DNA of 64,000 nucleotides. Source: Notospermus geniculatus (taxonomy: Eukaryota; Nemertea; Pilidiophora; Heteronemertea; Lineidae). The notes beneath the pieces were generated by a model that saw only the letters and a program-made list of their open reading frames with translations, did no database searches and was not told where the DNA came from. Of this stretch, positions 11,631 to 22,847 are shown in pieces; within the stretch, counting starts at the first letter, position 1; each line of letters begins with the position of its first letter. The stretch is taken from NCBI GenBank assembly GCA_002633025.1, contig NMRB01003241.1, positions 1 to 64,000 of the forward strand. Reading direction: 5' to 3'. Position numbers and translations under genes: made by a program.

Positions 11631-12641
11631 CTACCGGTAACGCTGAAGCCTTTCAGAACGACACTCGAGCATGACTTTCAAATCTTTTCGAAATTTTTTA
11701 CAAGTCAGACAATATGTATAAAAGTTCACTGATGAATTTATGAATATAACGCTAGTAGTTACACGGTACGATAACTTTCTCATGCTGTTCAGTTTTGCTG
11801 TCATTTTCCACTTTGAGGCCACCAAATACCTCCAAATCCATTTGTCAACAGCCCAGGGTATATTAGTAAGGAAGAAAACGAGCGTCACACAAAATAAGAG
11901 TTTCATTATATGACCGTCTTTCTTTGTAAGTTTTGTTGATCGTAATACTTTTTCATTTCCTCTTCTGCTAATCATCAGGCTGATTGCGATGGCGGTGTTG
12001 AAGAGGAGGATCGCACAGAACGGCGTGATGAAAAACACTTGTTCCCGCATGGTGTTTAACGGGGTTTTTAACCGATCTGGTAGCATCGACGAACAAATTT
12101 GACTCACGATCAAACCATGTGGGTTCACAGTTCTGATACTTAGGGGGGCATTGACGAGGAAGGAGACAATGAATATGATAATTACTGTAACCTTTGATCT
12201 GGTCAAGGTACAGAGGGTCGCTGCTTTCAGTGGAAACCGCACAGCGAGAAAGCGGTCAAAGGACATTGCAGCTGTTGACCAATTTGAAAGGCTGAAGGCT
12301 GTTGACAAAATTGCCGCTGCAGGGCATATATTGAAGGTGATAAAAAGTTCAGGGTATAAATCGATCATAGTTTGGATTGCAACATAGCCCAAGCACGCTG
12401 TATCAGACATCGCAAGCGATCGCATGTAGAAACATGTGGTCTGTTTGGCATATTGTTGTTGTTTGAGGATTAAAAATGCCAGTATATTCCCTACCAGACC
12501 AAAACTGATGAGCACGGGGGGTAAAATTGTGTCAGTGATCAGGAAGATGAGCTGATATAATCTTAGCTCATTTCGTGAAATCTCCGATTCTTCGACATCT
12601 CCCTGTTTCTTCGTAGGAGCTAATGTAGTCGGTGAACTCAT
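11631..12641 (-). CDS. Class A (rhodopsin-like) GPCR, probable neuropeptide-type receptor
   Basis: This intronless frame encodes a seven-helix membrane receptor of about 336 residues, taking the ATG at 12641 as start; the in-frame codon before it is GTG. Family marks are GN in helix 1 (LVGNILAF), LAMSD in helix 2, and DRF in place of DRY after helix 3 (SFDRFLAVRFPLKA). Helix 7 has NSSVNFYTYC in place of NPxxY, followed by a basic helix 8 (KKFRKDL). Helix 6 lacks the usual CWxP and has LTNIPW. The NSSVNF pattern recalls FMRFamide/myosuppressin-type receptors of invertebrates. The ligand cannot be told from sequence. A second receptor with the same peculiarities lies at 52.2 kb. No frameshift is visible, so the gene is probably functional. 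Confidence 0.85.
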   Translation of the reverse strand: MSSPTTLAPTKKQGDVEESEISRNELRLYQLIFLITDTILPPVLISFGLVGNILAFLILKQQQYAKQTTCFYMRSLAMSDTACLGYVAIQTMIDLYPELFITFNICPAAAILSTAFSLSNWSTAAMSFDRFLAVRFPLKAATLCTLTRSKVTVIIIFIVSFLVNAPLSIRTVNPHGLIVSQICSSMLPDRLKTPLNTMREQVFFITPFCAILLFNTAIAISLMISRRGNEKVLRSTKLTKKDGHIMKLLFCVTLVFFLTNIPWAVDKWIWRYLVASKWKMTAKLNSMRKLSYRVTTSVIFINSSVNFYTYCLTCKKFRKDLKVMLECRSERLQRYR

Positions 12642-12961
12642 CACTTATTCCGTTTTCACCCAGCTTTAGAGAATAGTCCACGTCGGTTGATGGCAAGCAT
12701 GTAACCGAACCCCTTGACTTGAAATGTCGCTGCAGCGCCACATCCTTCAAATCCTATCACATGTTGGCTACTTCCGAAAGGAAGAAATCGTAATCATCTT
12801 CTTTTGTTGCAGTATTTCCAGTACACACCCGAAACCTGCCGACGCCGGAGGCGATGCTGGGTGGCTGGACGATGTCGTCCGCTCGACAGAAACAGTAAGG
12901 AGGTTTCGAAATCAAACGATAAGCGTAAATTTTACCACAACGTTATTTTTCGTACTACACA

Positions 12962-13099
12962 TAAAGGCCCGTTTCCACTAGAGCGTTTTACGCCGCGTGA
13001 TGCGTCAAATCTTTTGTTATTTTCCGCCGCTCTGCTTCCAAACAATGGGCGAAGCGTCAAAACGCGGCGTAAAACGCTCAAGTGGAAACGGGCCTTTAA
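12962..13099. mobile_element. MITE with TAAAGGCCCG termini
   Basis: The arms TAAAGGCCCGTTTCCACT and its complement AGTGGAAACGGGCCTTTA enclose further complementary blocks (GCGTTTTACGCCGCG and CGCGGCGTAAAACGC). The right end overlaps TTAA while the left is ATAA. The palindrome explains the open frames on both strands. Confidence 0.7.
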
Positions 13100-13623
13100 C
13101 CAGATTTTACATTGCAATTTCGGTACAAAAATAGCGTTGTCGTTAACGTTTACGTTTATCGTTTGATTTAACTGTAACCGTGCAGATTTTTCTCTTGTTG
13201 CTTTCGGTCGATTACAAGTCAGAAATCAACAGCAACAACATCTGTAATCAGACAAAATATTCCACACAACAAGAACCTGTAGACCGACAACGCACTGGAG
13301 CATTGCTGCCGCGAAGTCACGACGATTAATGAGGAAATACGCATCAGGGAGTGTGTGACATGCTTCAGGAACATTCGCATGCTTGCTTTGCAGGGACGTT
13401 TTTTTCCTCCGCAGATTATGCCATTATCACAATCGGAATGAAAATATAAAAATAATTTTTTTTATATCATTGCTGATCAACACGGCACCCATCAATACGT
13501 TTGGAATGAAAATATGTTTGCGGTGGCCAATATGACCCTGAGGAACACGTACTAGCACACGTACAGCAGTCACGATGTATGCACATACCCGTAACACGGT
13601 TGTAGCTTGCTGTTCATTATAAA

Positions 13624-13893
13624 TCATGTTTTCCAATGAGCAAACAACTGCTGATACCCATTTCCAAGCCTACTCCCATCAATACGTCTATCCTCAAAAG
13701 AGTTGGGATATTTGGCGACCACTTGTTTTGCACAATAATTGTTTGGTCGCTTCCCCCTTTTACAGTTCGCCAACACACTCCTAGGAAATCTGCTCCATGG
13801 CACCGACAATTCCTTTTCTTCACAACTACCCGCAGGTGAAGTGTCCACAGCTTCTTGATCAGTATCCGAGTAGGGTTGGGTGTCATCGGACAA
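13624..13893 (-). pseudogene. Fragment of a transposon-associated protein
   Basis: The frame of about 89 codons has an acidic start, a basic middle, and the blocks CAKQVVAKYPNSFEDRRIDG and GNGYQQLF. I associate the pattern AKxVxxKYPxSFxD...GxGYxxL with unnamed multi-copy proteins of fish and invertebrates that often contain SAM-like domains. It stops soon after. It lies on the same strand as the Harbinger transposase frame upstream and might belong to the same element. I am not sure of the family. Confidence 0.4.
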
Positions 13894-14219
13894 ACACGAA
13901 GTCGTACTGGCAACAAAGTGTTTTGCTTCGATTGAGAAGTATGGAAACCCCTGAAGAGTAGAATGTTACTGGCAAATTGCCATAGTCTAAATGCAACGTC
14001 CTTTAATAGGGAAAGTATCATGGCTAAATGTACACTCAGCCAGTGAAGTCAGCATTTCGTTAGCAGCTTCAAATAAGTCCCTTAGCCATGCATGTAGTTT
14101 TTTTAAAAATAAAACTCTTGATTTCTTACAGTTCTGTTATTTTAATTGTTGATATTTATAATTAACACGAATCACTACGTATTAATTGGTAGTCCTTGTT
14201 CATAGTCAGTTCCTTTTCT

Positions 14220-14831
14220 CTACAAGAAATCTGTAAACTGGTTGTGGAGGGCAGAGACTGCTACTGTGCACTTCGAAGCGAAGAATGGCCCACCTTTTGC
14301 AGGATAATGATTTTCCTTCAATTGGTCCATCCTCCATTTCAATTCGGAAGCTCCAATTGTCCTCTCAACAATCTGTCTAAGTCTGGTACACTCGTTGTTG
14401 AAAATAAGTTGCTCCCTGGGCAGATTTCTGCCAACGAAGATTGTCACTACACGTGGATGCAAATATATGTATGCTGGGTCTCCCAATACCACCATATCCT
14501 CAGGAAGTGTGTCCAGAAAATCCGTAAACTCCTGACTCCACTGAGCAGCCGTCTTATCATGTGTTGCCCCAGGTAAGCCTGATATTACATGACGGACTGT
14601 CCCCCTCCTATCAGTAACATATTGGACATTTAAGGAGTCGCATGCCTTTCCTGGCCTACCACAGTAATATGAGTCCCCAGCATGATCAGACCGTTGGATC
14701 CGGATAATAACACCATCCACATAGAGAATAGCATTTTGTATTCGTCTGTTTACATCACGAAGTGGAAGGGATAAATCTGCAAATTCCTGGGGTCCTAGAA
14801 GACTGATATGGTGTGGTGCTATTTTTATCAT
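14220..14831 (-). CDS. PIF/Harbinger-type transposase, DDE domain
   Basis: The frame (203 codons, ATG at 14831) carries the DDE_Tnp_4 catalytic pattern. The first Asp is in ILYVDGVIIRIQ, the second in VVLGDPAYIYLHP and the Glu in IVERTIGASELKWR. The conserved GLPGATHDKT block lies between the first two. All three acidic residues are kept. The usual N-terminal helix-turn-helix region is missing from this frame, so this is either the second exon of the transposase or a 5'-truncated copy. Clear terminal inverted repeats were not found around it. PIF/Harbinger elements normally need a second Myb-like protein; only a weak candidate lies downstream, at 13.6-13.9 kb. Confidence 0.75.
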   Translation of the reverse strand: MIKIAPHHISLLGPQEFADLSLPLRDVNRRIQNAILYVDGVIIRIQRSDHAGDSYYCGRPGKACDSLNVQYVTDRRGTVRHVISGLPGATHDKTAAQWSQEFTDFLDTLPEDMVVLGDPAYIYLHPRVVTIFVGRNLPREQLIFNNECTRLRQIVERTIGASELKWRMDQLKENHYPAKGGPFFASKCTVAVSALHNQFTDFL

Positions 14832-14865
14832 TCATATAGTCAGCAACCTCACGAAGAAAAAATAT

Positions 14866-15236
14866 TTATCACGTATTTGTACGTGATAACTTTACGTTCA
14901 TACGAGATAATTATCACGTTTGCACGAAATAGTCATTGCGTTTGTACGTGGTAACTTCACGTTCGTACGAGATGATCATCACGTTTGTACGTGGTAACTT
15001 TTACGTTTGTACGTGATAATACAGAGTTTAAGAGATCACACGCTAACGATAACATTTACGTTAACGCTATTTCTTGCATGTATTTCATGTACAAAAAATA
15101 ATGTTAACGTAAATGTTATCGTTACCGTCTGATCTCTTAAACTCTGTACTTATCACGTTTGTACGTGATAATTATTACGTTTGTACGAGATAATTATCAC
15201 GTTCGTACGAGATAAATTATCACGTTTGTACGAGAT
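14866..15236. repeat. Palindrome-rich tandem array of ACGTGATAA units
   Basis: Variants of TTATCACGTTTGTACG and its complement repeat many times with spacings of about 20-35 bases. Because the unit is nearly self-complementary the array runs equally well on both strands. A MITE sits in its middle. Confidence 0.75.
15022..15146. mobile_element. MITE inserted inside the ACGTGATAA array
   Basis: The ends CAGAGTTTAAGAGATCA and TGATCTCTTAAACTCTG are inverted. Inside them are the complementary blocks GATAACATTTACGTTAAC and GTTAACGTAAATGTTATC. TA flanks both sides (15020-15021 and 15147-15148). Removing the element restores a continuous array, which supports a Tc1/mariner-style TA insertion. Confidence 0.75.
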
Positions 15237-15465
15237 GGCCACACTATCATAACTATGGCGACGCTTGGCGAGTTCTTGCGGGCCAGAATTGGCAAAATTG
15301 CTGGAGATGGGGGATGATGAGGTAAGCACATCCTGACCGACCAAGATTCACAGATTCGTTGCAGTTGGGTGATCGACAAATAGCATCATAACCTTACTTT
15401 ATAGTCTACGCTCATTGATACGTTTGAGTCGTCTGCCCCTTTCACGTGCATCATGCACAGATGTG

Positions 15466-16123
15466 TACCCAGACAGCAAGCATCAGTGGGCCTCTAGTGG
15501 CATATGAGGGGCAGAATGGGTGGGCCACTGGTGGATTTGGGCCTCAGGCCACCGGAGGGCCACTGGTGTTAAAAAAAGGAGCTTCTCTGGTGGCCCACTG
15601 GACCCGATGCTGAACGTTTTCCTGTCATTAGCGGGTAAACAGCGGATGTACGTTACATTATCTTTGATTTTCATACAATTTCCAAAGAGTGCAACCACTC
15701 TGAAAGCCATCAGACCATAGGAGGATTACTCAGGTCTAATGGTGGTCGGCAGACAAAAAATTGTCTGCAACCAGATTTCCAAGTCAGGAACTTTGTCTTA
15801 GCCAATAGGCCGAGGCACCGGTGGTCCTCCAGGGGAAAATTTTGGGGGCTGCCGCTACCCCCATGCCCCTGGTTTGCCACCAGTGGCCCTTCAGGGGAAA
15901 ATTGGGGGCTGCGGCAGATAATGTAATGTACATCCGCTATTTACCATCTAATGACAGGAAAACGTTCGGCATCGGGTCCAGTGGGCCACCAGAGAAGCTC
16001 CTTTTTTTAACACCAGTGGCCCTCCGGTGGCCTGAGGCCCAAATCCACCAGTGGCCCACCCATTCTGCCCCTCACTGCCCCTCATATGCCACTAGAGGCC
16101 CACTGATGCTTGCTGTCTGGGTA
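15466..16123. mobile_element. Fold-back element with about 200-bp arms
   Basis: The left arm starts TACCCAGACAGCAAGC and the right arm ends GCTTGCTGTCTGGGTA. Both arms carry GC-rich complementary blocks, including GGGCCACTGGTG, the segment around GAGCTTCTCTGGTGG, and GATGTACGTTACATTA. The unique centre is about 240 bp. A TA duplication at the ends is possible. There is no coding capacity apart from mirror frames. Confidence 0.75.
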
Positions 16124-17100
16124 GCTAGCTCACACCTTGTAGGCCTATCATATCTGCAACCGACCACTTTCCAAGCGTAGCCAGCCTAAATCCGGGACAT
16201 ACAGGCCTAGGGTACATGAACTTTGTCATGTGCCCGTTTTGTGCATTACACCAGGATAAAACCTAATAAAGCCTGCCGCACGCGAGTGCAATTTTGTCTC
16301 CGACGTTACCACCACCAGATTTTTTTTGTCTCAGCATCGGCCTGTCACTGGGTCAGCCGCCGCAACCGATTACCAATTTGCATAGATGCGGTGCGACGTC
16401 ATTCAAACCGTTTTGGTCTGCGTTGGACGCAAAAAATCTGACTCCGGCCACCGCACACGTTGATAGCTCGGCGCCAGCGTTTAGTTCCACGCCACCGCGT
16501 TCCACTAAAGCGAGGGCAACGTAGTGTGTAGCGGTTCGGAACTGCGGGAGGAGTTTAGTAGGAGGCACAAATCTCCATATTTGGAGGCAAAATTACACTC
16601 GTGCATGTGTGGCCCGCTTTAGGCCTAAACTTAGACCACGTCGTCGGAGTATCTCCACATTTAATATGGCCACCAGTCTATATGGCATCATGCGTCACCG
16701 TGAGGAGCCTCATCACAAGGCCCTAAACCCTCGAGATTTTGGCCAGCTGTGCTATTTTCAAGTCGTTATGGCCTACTCTCGCTCAGTCCCTGGCCACTCT
16801 CATAAATGCAACTCTTTAAGTACAGGTTGTCATGTACCGATGTAATAGAATATTCTTTCCACGGATATGTGATGTTCCCCAACAATACATTTCGCCTATG
16901 GATTAAGCCGCACCATTGCCTAGGACTCTAGAGAGACCAACACCCTTAATCCTGTGACAAACAACGCAGGGAACATCAGAAAGACGGGGCATTATATTCT
17001 ATAACACCGAGGTACAACACTGTCTCTTCATCCTCAAACATCATAATACTAAAACTCCTCGTAGCTAATGTTTTAAAAAAATTAGCTACGATGATGTTCA
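16124..17100. other. Non-coding stretch
   Basis: No exon or repeat with ends was recognised. A 10-bp perfect hairpin, CGTAGCTAAT and ATTAGCTACG, lies at about 17059-17091, just before the next gene fragment. Confidence 0.35.
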
Positions 17101-17106
17101 ACGTCA

Positions 17107-18006
17107 TCTATTCAGATCAACGAGAAAAACATTCTCGAACTGACCGATCAGCAACTGTCAAAGTATCTCCCAGTCCTGGGGGACCGATTAGTCGTCAGAA
17201 GAAAGTGGGTGAAGACAATACGTCCGATCACAGTTACGCCGAGAAAAAAAACACTCTTTGACAAACTTAGAGTGAGAATGAAGCTTGCCAAGGGCAAGTT
17301 TGAAGAATCTACTAGTGACGATGATGATGATGAATTTCAGCGAAAAAAAAAACATGGTGTGGCAAAGCCAAAGGAAAAAATAAGACACGGTCAATGCTTG
17401 GCAACCGAATCGCATCGAAAACCACGCGAAGAATAGAACTCGGATGGATTCATAATGGCAAGCAGGTACGAAACCATTGCGGAGGTGGAACTCGAAAGGT
17501 AGACGTTCCGAAGTCCGCCGGCAGAAACGAATTGATGTTGACAGCAAAAAATCTATTCTTCCCACAAGGTGTTGCGAAGAACTGCACCCTAAAAGAAGTT
17601 GATTGCGATATCCTTGACTTCAAGGATACACCAATGCCACAGGGTGTTACTGTGGTGGAAATTTACGAAGAGGCGAAGTTAGGGATAGTGCGGTTCTATT
17701 TGGGAACAAAACTAAAAACAACAAGGCGATGGCCAAAGTGGCATAGACAATGAAATGGGTGGATGTTACAACGAGGATGATTCAGGTGTTGCTCAGTTTG
17801 GTGTATTACCGGTGCCCTATGATGAGGGGATCGCAGGGTGCAGCACTTGGGACGACACACTGCCAGACCTAACCCTTGACAGTGGCGTATGTGACCTGGG
17901 AGGAACTGTAGAAATTACAACTCCCAATCCACCTCAAACGTCATCCTCCGCTGAAGTCCTCGATCATCTGGAAAATTCTGGGGGAGTGGGGATTCCCACC
18001 ACGTGA
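17107..18006 (+). pseudogene. Degenerate multi-copy gene with the GGGTR motif family
   Basis: Three overlapping frames read in order. The first (to 17436) gives ILELTDQQLSKYLPVLGDRL, a short helical leader, then an acidic DDDDDE run and a lysine-rich stretch. The second (17394-17753) gives RRIELGWIHNGKQVR and GGGTRKVDV, then LFFPQG and LGIVRFYLGTK. The third (17755-18006) is an acidic proline- and threonine-rich tail. I recall this order, with an RxELGWxH...QVR...GGGTR core, from unnamed proteins present in many copies in sea urchin, coral and fish genomes. The frame changes at about 17390-17430 and again near 17750. A splice-acceptor-like TCATCTATTCAG ends at about 17114. It may be a broken copy, or one with small introns. 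Confidence 0.5.
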
Positions 18007-18188
18007 TCCGACTGCATCTAAATCGGTCACAGGCGGTCTTAAATAACCATGGTGCCCGGAATGGAGGGCCGTAGAGCGACATGTCATCCCGAGAATGCCA
18101 AGCTTTCGAGGGAATTTCTTACAAACATAAATAAATTTAACACATTCTGAACTAATGAGAATTTACATGCATGGGCGTTTTATTTATT

Positions 18189-18548
18189 TTAGCCGAATAA
18201 TTTAGCTACCGACGGTCCTATGTTCGTATCAGAAAAAGGAATGTGTGTTCCACCATTCGCCTCCAGTGCATTAACAAACTTAGCATTAGCTCCCCTGTTG
18301 TAATCAAACATATAGACCTTGATGCCTTTGTTTTTCAACTGCTTCAGCGCTTTGGTTGCCTGTGTCATCATGGTCGTACTCGCCCCACTTGAAGCCACAA
18401 AGACCAAAGCTTTTTTCGATTTCGCTCTCAGAAATTTTGCGGCCATTATTGAGCTAGGTGAGTCGGATGCTGCAGTGTTCAAGGCGGGAAACATGTCAGA
18501 CTTTCTCGTGGCCATTTTTTTCTTGATACCTGCGACTTTTTTGAGTGC
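18189..18548 (-). CDS. Secreted vWA-domain protein, last exon (exon 3)
   Basis: This exon encodes the C-terminal half of a von Willebrand factor A domain. It shows the hydrophobic strand KKALVFVASSG, then IKVYMFDYN, and the end NGGTHIPFSDTNIG, which is typical for the last helices and strands of the fold. On the minus strand it follows a clear acceptor (TTTCTGTATGCTTGCAG) and starts in phase 0, matching the end of the preceding exon at 21693. TAA at 18189 closes it, and AATAAA variants follow at once (18176-18187) as a probable polyadenylation signal. The whole three-exon product is about 215 residues, so it is little more than a signal peptide plus one vWA domain. Its binding partner is unknown; vWA domains usually mediate protein-protein or matrix adhesion. 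Confidence 0.75.
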   Translation of the reverse strand, partial: ALKKVAGIKKKMATRKSDMFPALNTAASDSPSSIMAAKFLRAKSKKALVFVASSGASTTMMTQATKALKQLKNKGIKVYMFDYNRGANAKFVNALEANGGTHIPFSDTNIGPSVAKLFG

Positions 18549-18947
18549 CTGCAAGCATACAGAAAACAAAGAATTTAATGAAATGGTCCATGGACCAAAT
18601 GCTCATCTGTCGGTGAATGTACCAGAAGAACAAATGACAATGTCTATTAATTGAAATGTTCCCAGCACGCCTTGGTTCCAGGGTAACATGGTAATGGTCG
18701 AAAGTCAGCATACACATGCATGTAGAAGGTATCACACATAATCACACCAAGTTAGAAGATACTCGGTCAAATATCCACGAAACATGCCACCCAGTGGCAA
18801 AATTTTTAACTTTGACCTCTCTGACCTTGAAAAGTACGTTGAATCAAAAACCTTTTGCATATGTCATGTATCCTCATTAGATGTACCTATCATTAAAAAA
18901 TTGGAGATAATCCAGCCATTAGTCTAGGAGTTATTGCACTTTTTGCG

Positions 18948-19350
18948 GTGGCATAATGGTTAGGGCTGTGGACTCGTGATCGGAAGGTCGCAGGTTCGAT
19001 CCCCGACCGTGCCACTCTGTAACTCTCAACTGGCCTGAAATGTCCATCGTGTGCGCTATATTGTGGGTGCCCTTTGGTTTCTACAGAAAGGTTTCTGAAT
19101 CATAGGCTGGGGTAATTATGTGTGAAGCGCTTAGAGAGCGTAATACGCTATGAAGCGCTATATAAAGCCGCCCATACACGGCGCAATATTATTGCACAAT
19201 ATGGGGCCCAAATGGGTAGTCGTGTGCATTTGGCATGATGGGTAGAAGAAAGATTGGCAATAATATTGCCCAATGTGATCCTCATATTGTGCAATAATAT
19301 TGATCGTGTATGGGCCGCTTTAGAACTCACCATTATTATTATTATTATTA
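18948..19350 (+). mobile_element. tRNA-derived SINE with ATT tail
   Basis: The head is tRNA-like, with an A-box region GTGGCATAATGGTTAGG and a B-box GGTTCGATCCC ending in GTGCCAC. The body ends GAAGCGCTATATAAA, and the tail is (ATT)n at about 19332-19352. This structure is common for invertebrate tRNA SINEs. A MITE splits the body from the tail. It is not a functional tRNA gene because of the mismatched acceptor stem and the long 3' body. Confidence 0.8.
19162..19322. mobile_element. MITE nested in the SINE
   Basis: Its ends AAAGCCGCCCATACACG and CGTGTATGGGCCGCTTT are inverted, with an inner pair GCAATATTATTGCACAATAT and ATATTGTGCAATAATATTG. It lies between GCGCTATATA and the ATT tail of the SINE, so it jumped after the SINE was fixed. 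Confidence 0.75.
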
Positions 19351-20994
19351 TTGTGTCTTCTGTTTAAGCCACCTAGTGGTGAAGCCAAGAATCATACCGG
19401 GCCGTAAGTTGGCGTCATAGGTCATCTGACCAAGGGGAATATATACACCAAGTTTCGGTGGATGGCTCCAGCGGCAATGAAACGTGCCACCAAACGGCAA
19501 AATTATGAACGTTGACCTCTGTAACCTTGAAAAGGAGGTCAAACCAAAAAGCTGTCACACATGTCATATATCCTCATTCGATGCACCTATGATAAACTTT
19601 TGGATATGATTCAGCCATTAGTCCAGGAGTCATTGCACTTTTTGTGTTTTCGGTGTTAATACATGTATGTATCGTCATCTGGAGATGATTTAACCATTTG
19701 TCCAGGAGTTATTGCACTTTTTGTCCTGTGGGTTTTGGCTACCTGGTAGCCAAGACAAGAATCGAATCGAGAATTGAATCTGGCCAAAACGTGATGTACA
19801 CCTCATCGAATGTAACTGGGTGCTGCTGAAATCCCTGGTATTCAATGATTTTGACACTATTTCATCGCATTTTACAGGCTTTAAGGTCACTCTCACACAT
19901 GTCCCACAAAACTTCCCGTCCCCTACCTCGAAGACAGAGGGTGAGTGAATGCTTGAAAAAAAACGTCATAAAATCTTACTTTGTTGACGGATTTTCTTCG
20001 TTTTTGAAGTATTCTTCTTGTCAGAGTTTTTGAAATAAATTGATAGTGTTTAAATATGAAACACAACCAGAAAAGTGACTTTGACGCTTCAGCCAGGTCC
20101 CTAATTAGAGCTAATTACAAACTCTACAACAGTGCCGATTTTCTCCACTACGTTACACAAATAGACACTGTCATCGACCAGTCGCAGCCATGTTTGACCG
20201 CATCACTCCTCCTAATGGAGTTACCGTTAGGAGCCTGATCACAATTGGTAGATATTTTTCCATTTAACCTTCCGCTCCACTACTTTTCAAGATGGTAACC
20301 TTCGAACGATACTAGAGGGTGTTGGTTGAACCTCGTCCCAAGACCCTCTAGTGTCAAGATTGAGCTAATTAGAGTCCTTCTCACACTGATTTCACACCTG
20401 TGGTCTTAATTGCTATCCCATCGGCCCTTTGATCTTTGGGGTAAAACGGTCCAACTCAGTAAAGGGAAGATTTTCGGCATGCGTAAATGTCTAATACTTT
20501 TGACATGGAAAGAATCAGAATTTCACGTCGGAAAATGTGATGCCGGACTGAAATAAATAACGGGCGGCGCAACATCGAACTTTAGCACTTCATATTTCAA
20601 TAACCATAAAACAGAATATTTTCCCCTGGATGGAAATAACGACTTTTGGGGTGCATGGTAGAAATTTTGGTGTTTGTAGGCCTACTCAATGGGTCGATCA
20701 GCCTGAACAAAACGACTACATGTATTGCAATTGATTCCGCAATCCACAGGTGCAGTGACTAGTGACACTTGCTAGTTCCGGTCCCGTATTCTACTTTCTT
20801 AATGGCAGACTAGCCCTTTAAGATATGAACCGGAAATTTGTACAGCAACACAGACAATCCTACTATTTATCCAGTGCAGATAATTTCAGATAATTCTATT
20901 GGATGGTTTTGTGAGTGTGGAGTGTTATACTGCTCAATGCAGTATTTTATGCACCACCCGATATTTATTTCAGTCCGGTGTGAAAGGAATGCAG

Positions 20995-21141
20995 GTCCCC
21001 CCGGAATCAAAGTTCGGTCTTATTGCTCAGCGAGGGATTAGAATACATGACTAGAGAGACCATGACCATTCGAATATACCGGGCTATTGTTTGGCGGATC
21101 TGCATTCCTAGGACGCTGATTCCTGTCACACCTGCATCAGT
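20995..21141 (+). repeat. Dispersed repeat, copy 1
   Basis: This is the same sequence as 33163-33322. Shared blocks are CAGCGAGGGATTAGAATA, CGGGCTATTGTTTGGCGGA and TTCCTGTCACACCTG. Divergence is small and there are a few indels. Confidence 0.7.
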
Positions 21142-21169
21142 AAACAGTAAAGATCTCAGCACAGCTGCC

Positions 21170-21495
21170 AAATGAGAAAAAAACCAAAAATAATCTGTGA
21201 TGGCACCGAGATTCGAACCCACAACCCTCTGATCGATTCGCCAACCTTTTTCTGTACGCGCCACGAAGACTGCTTGCTTGCATAACGACAAGTCTGATCG
21301 CTTTATTTCCTCATGGAGATCTTCAAAACCACAGCGCCTTTATTGTAGATCGGCGTCGTTGTATGCAAGCAGTCACCTTGTGGCACAAATAGGAAGAGGT
21401 TGGCGAATCGATGATAGGGTTGTGGGTTCGAATGTCGGTACCATAGCAGATTATTTTTCGTTTTTTTTCTCATTTGGCAGCTGTGCTGAGATCTT
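21170..21495. repeat. Head-to-head inverted tRNA-like SINE pair
   Basis: Left arm 21170-21287 and right arm about 21360-21495 are complementary. Each holds a B-box-like GGGTTCGAA and the block GTTGGCGAATCGAT. The arms may be two tRNA-SINE copies in opposite orientation or a palindromic element built from them. Confidence 0.65.
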
Positions 21496-21692
21496 TACTG
21501 TTCAAGAGCGTGGTGGCAAGTGAAACCAACTGTGACCGTCCGAGAGGGTGTATCGTTTTCAGAGGTAGTTTGGAAGTGCCTTGTGGCTGTTCGTAATTTC
21601 TACCTCTGCCGCTTGGGGTTCATATCTATTAAGTTCAGCTTTACGGTGGTCATTTTTTTTTGGGGGGGGGGGGTGAACCCGATTATACTCAC

Positions 21693-21886
21693 ATCCGCTT
21701 TGCTTGGGGCTACTGCGCCATTCAGCTCGTAGAAGACCTTAAAATCATCGCCTGCATAAGCGTACAAAGCCAATCTGTCGTTCGTTGGACTAACATTCAG
21801 ACGCTGTATGATTGCCGTGGCAAGGTTCTTCCTCCCCTCGACTCCAGTGGCTCTGTCAATCATTAGTACCATGTCATAGGAACCAT
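21693..21886 (-). CDS. Secreted vWA-domain protein, exon 2
   Basis: This exon encodes the N-terminal half of the vWA domain. The metal-site strand reads YDMVLMIDRATG, where the canonical motif is DxSxS; here the first Asp is kept but the serines are changed (D-R-A-T-G), so classical metal binding may be altered. It continues through the helix to NDRLALYAYAGDDFKVFYEL. It begins after an acceptor (TTCGCCCACAG) with one base of the first codon supplied by exon 1. It ends at a consensus donor, GTGAGTAT. The phases fit both neighbours exactly, which supports the three-exon model. Confidence 0.75.
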
Positions 21887-22847
21887 CTGTGGGCGAAAGA
21901 ATGAAAGACGTGTGTACAAAATAAAATCTGTGGACTAAACCTATTAAAAATGTAGGAAAATGCACGGATTTCCATTTCTTCCGTATAAGCTAAAGACCTT
22001 CTGATTGACCATGTTGACGCTTCAAATAATCACGATGGTCTAGTAGGGCCTACTCGGGTATCAGACTTCTTGCAATTAGCAGATCCCTGGTTAAACTCCA
22101 GCCATTAGTGGGAGACCTTGTCTCTGTCTTAGTCACCACAACTAACGCAGGTGTTGGAAGGGGTAAAGCTGGCAGACATGGCATAATGTGATAATGATTT
22201 ACTTTCGTCGAACTTCCGCGCGGCTGTATGCTCCCGAGGAAGCTGATCGAGGCGACCCCCACAAAATACTTAAACTGAAAGATTGTTGTGTCAACGATGG
22301 AAGAGAATGATTTAATCCGCAAAATGTGACCCGTAACAGCAAAATGAGTGGGAATGCGCCGGAAAGAACATCCAAGATGACACCAGGCACCAATTACAGA
22401 AATGGACATGTCAAATTTCGCAATGGGCAGACAATGCAGCAATCAACAAACCATTGGATCACCTTAGGTCTTCTTCTGTGCGCATTCGGACTCATTTTGC
22501 TGTCAGGGGTCACAAATATGAAGTAGAACTAACACAAAGAGTCGACAGATTAGTCCAATTATCGACGTTTCAACCACGTGCGTTTGTTTACGTGACCTTC
22601 ACCTCCGTTTGCACACGGCAGTTAGATTGCCCAATCAAAGAAGACATGGAAGAGAAAATGTAGGCTTAGTCTAAACATGCAAGTTACACGTAATCACTAT
22701 GCGCAGGCGCAGTTCTACTTTTATATACGCCCCGTCTTTGATCAACTATTATTGCGACCTGCCATCTGTGATTGAGCTATTGAACTGACGAATAACCCTG
22801 GTATCCCTGCTTCCCCCCTAGGGCTCCTTTAAAGGACCCGAGTTGTG

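Larger units (their letters stand above)
18779..19725 (+). repeat. Direct repeat of about 160 bp, two full copies and one partial
   Basis: Copies lie at about 18779-18941 and 19481-19640, with a shorter one at 19680-19725. Shared blocks are TTGACCTCT, CATATATCCTCATT-like sequence, CAGCCATTAGTC and AGGAGTTATTGCACTTTTTG. The SINE begins directly after the first copy. Confidence 0.65.
18549..21692 (-). other. Intron 2 of the vWA gene, repeat-filled
   Basis: The 3.1-kb intron has GT-AG borders (donor GTGAGTAT at 21692 downwards, acceptor at 18549). It contains two direct copies of a roughly 160-bp repeat, a tRNA-derived SINE with a MITE inside, and an inverted tRNA-like pair. The part from about 19.73 to 20.99 kb has no recognised feature. 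Confidence 0.65.

Noticed and set aside
14866-15236. CRISPR-like array
   Set aside because: Repeats are short, degenerate and self-complementary with irregular spacing in an animal-type genome; there are no unique spacers of constant length.
18955-19020. Functional tRNA gene
   Set aside because: A- and B-box-like sequences are present, but the acceptor stem is poorly paired and a SINE body with an ATT tail follows.
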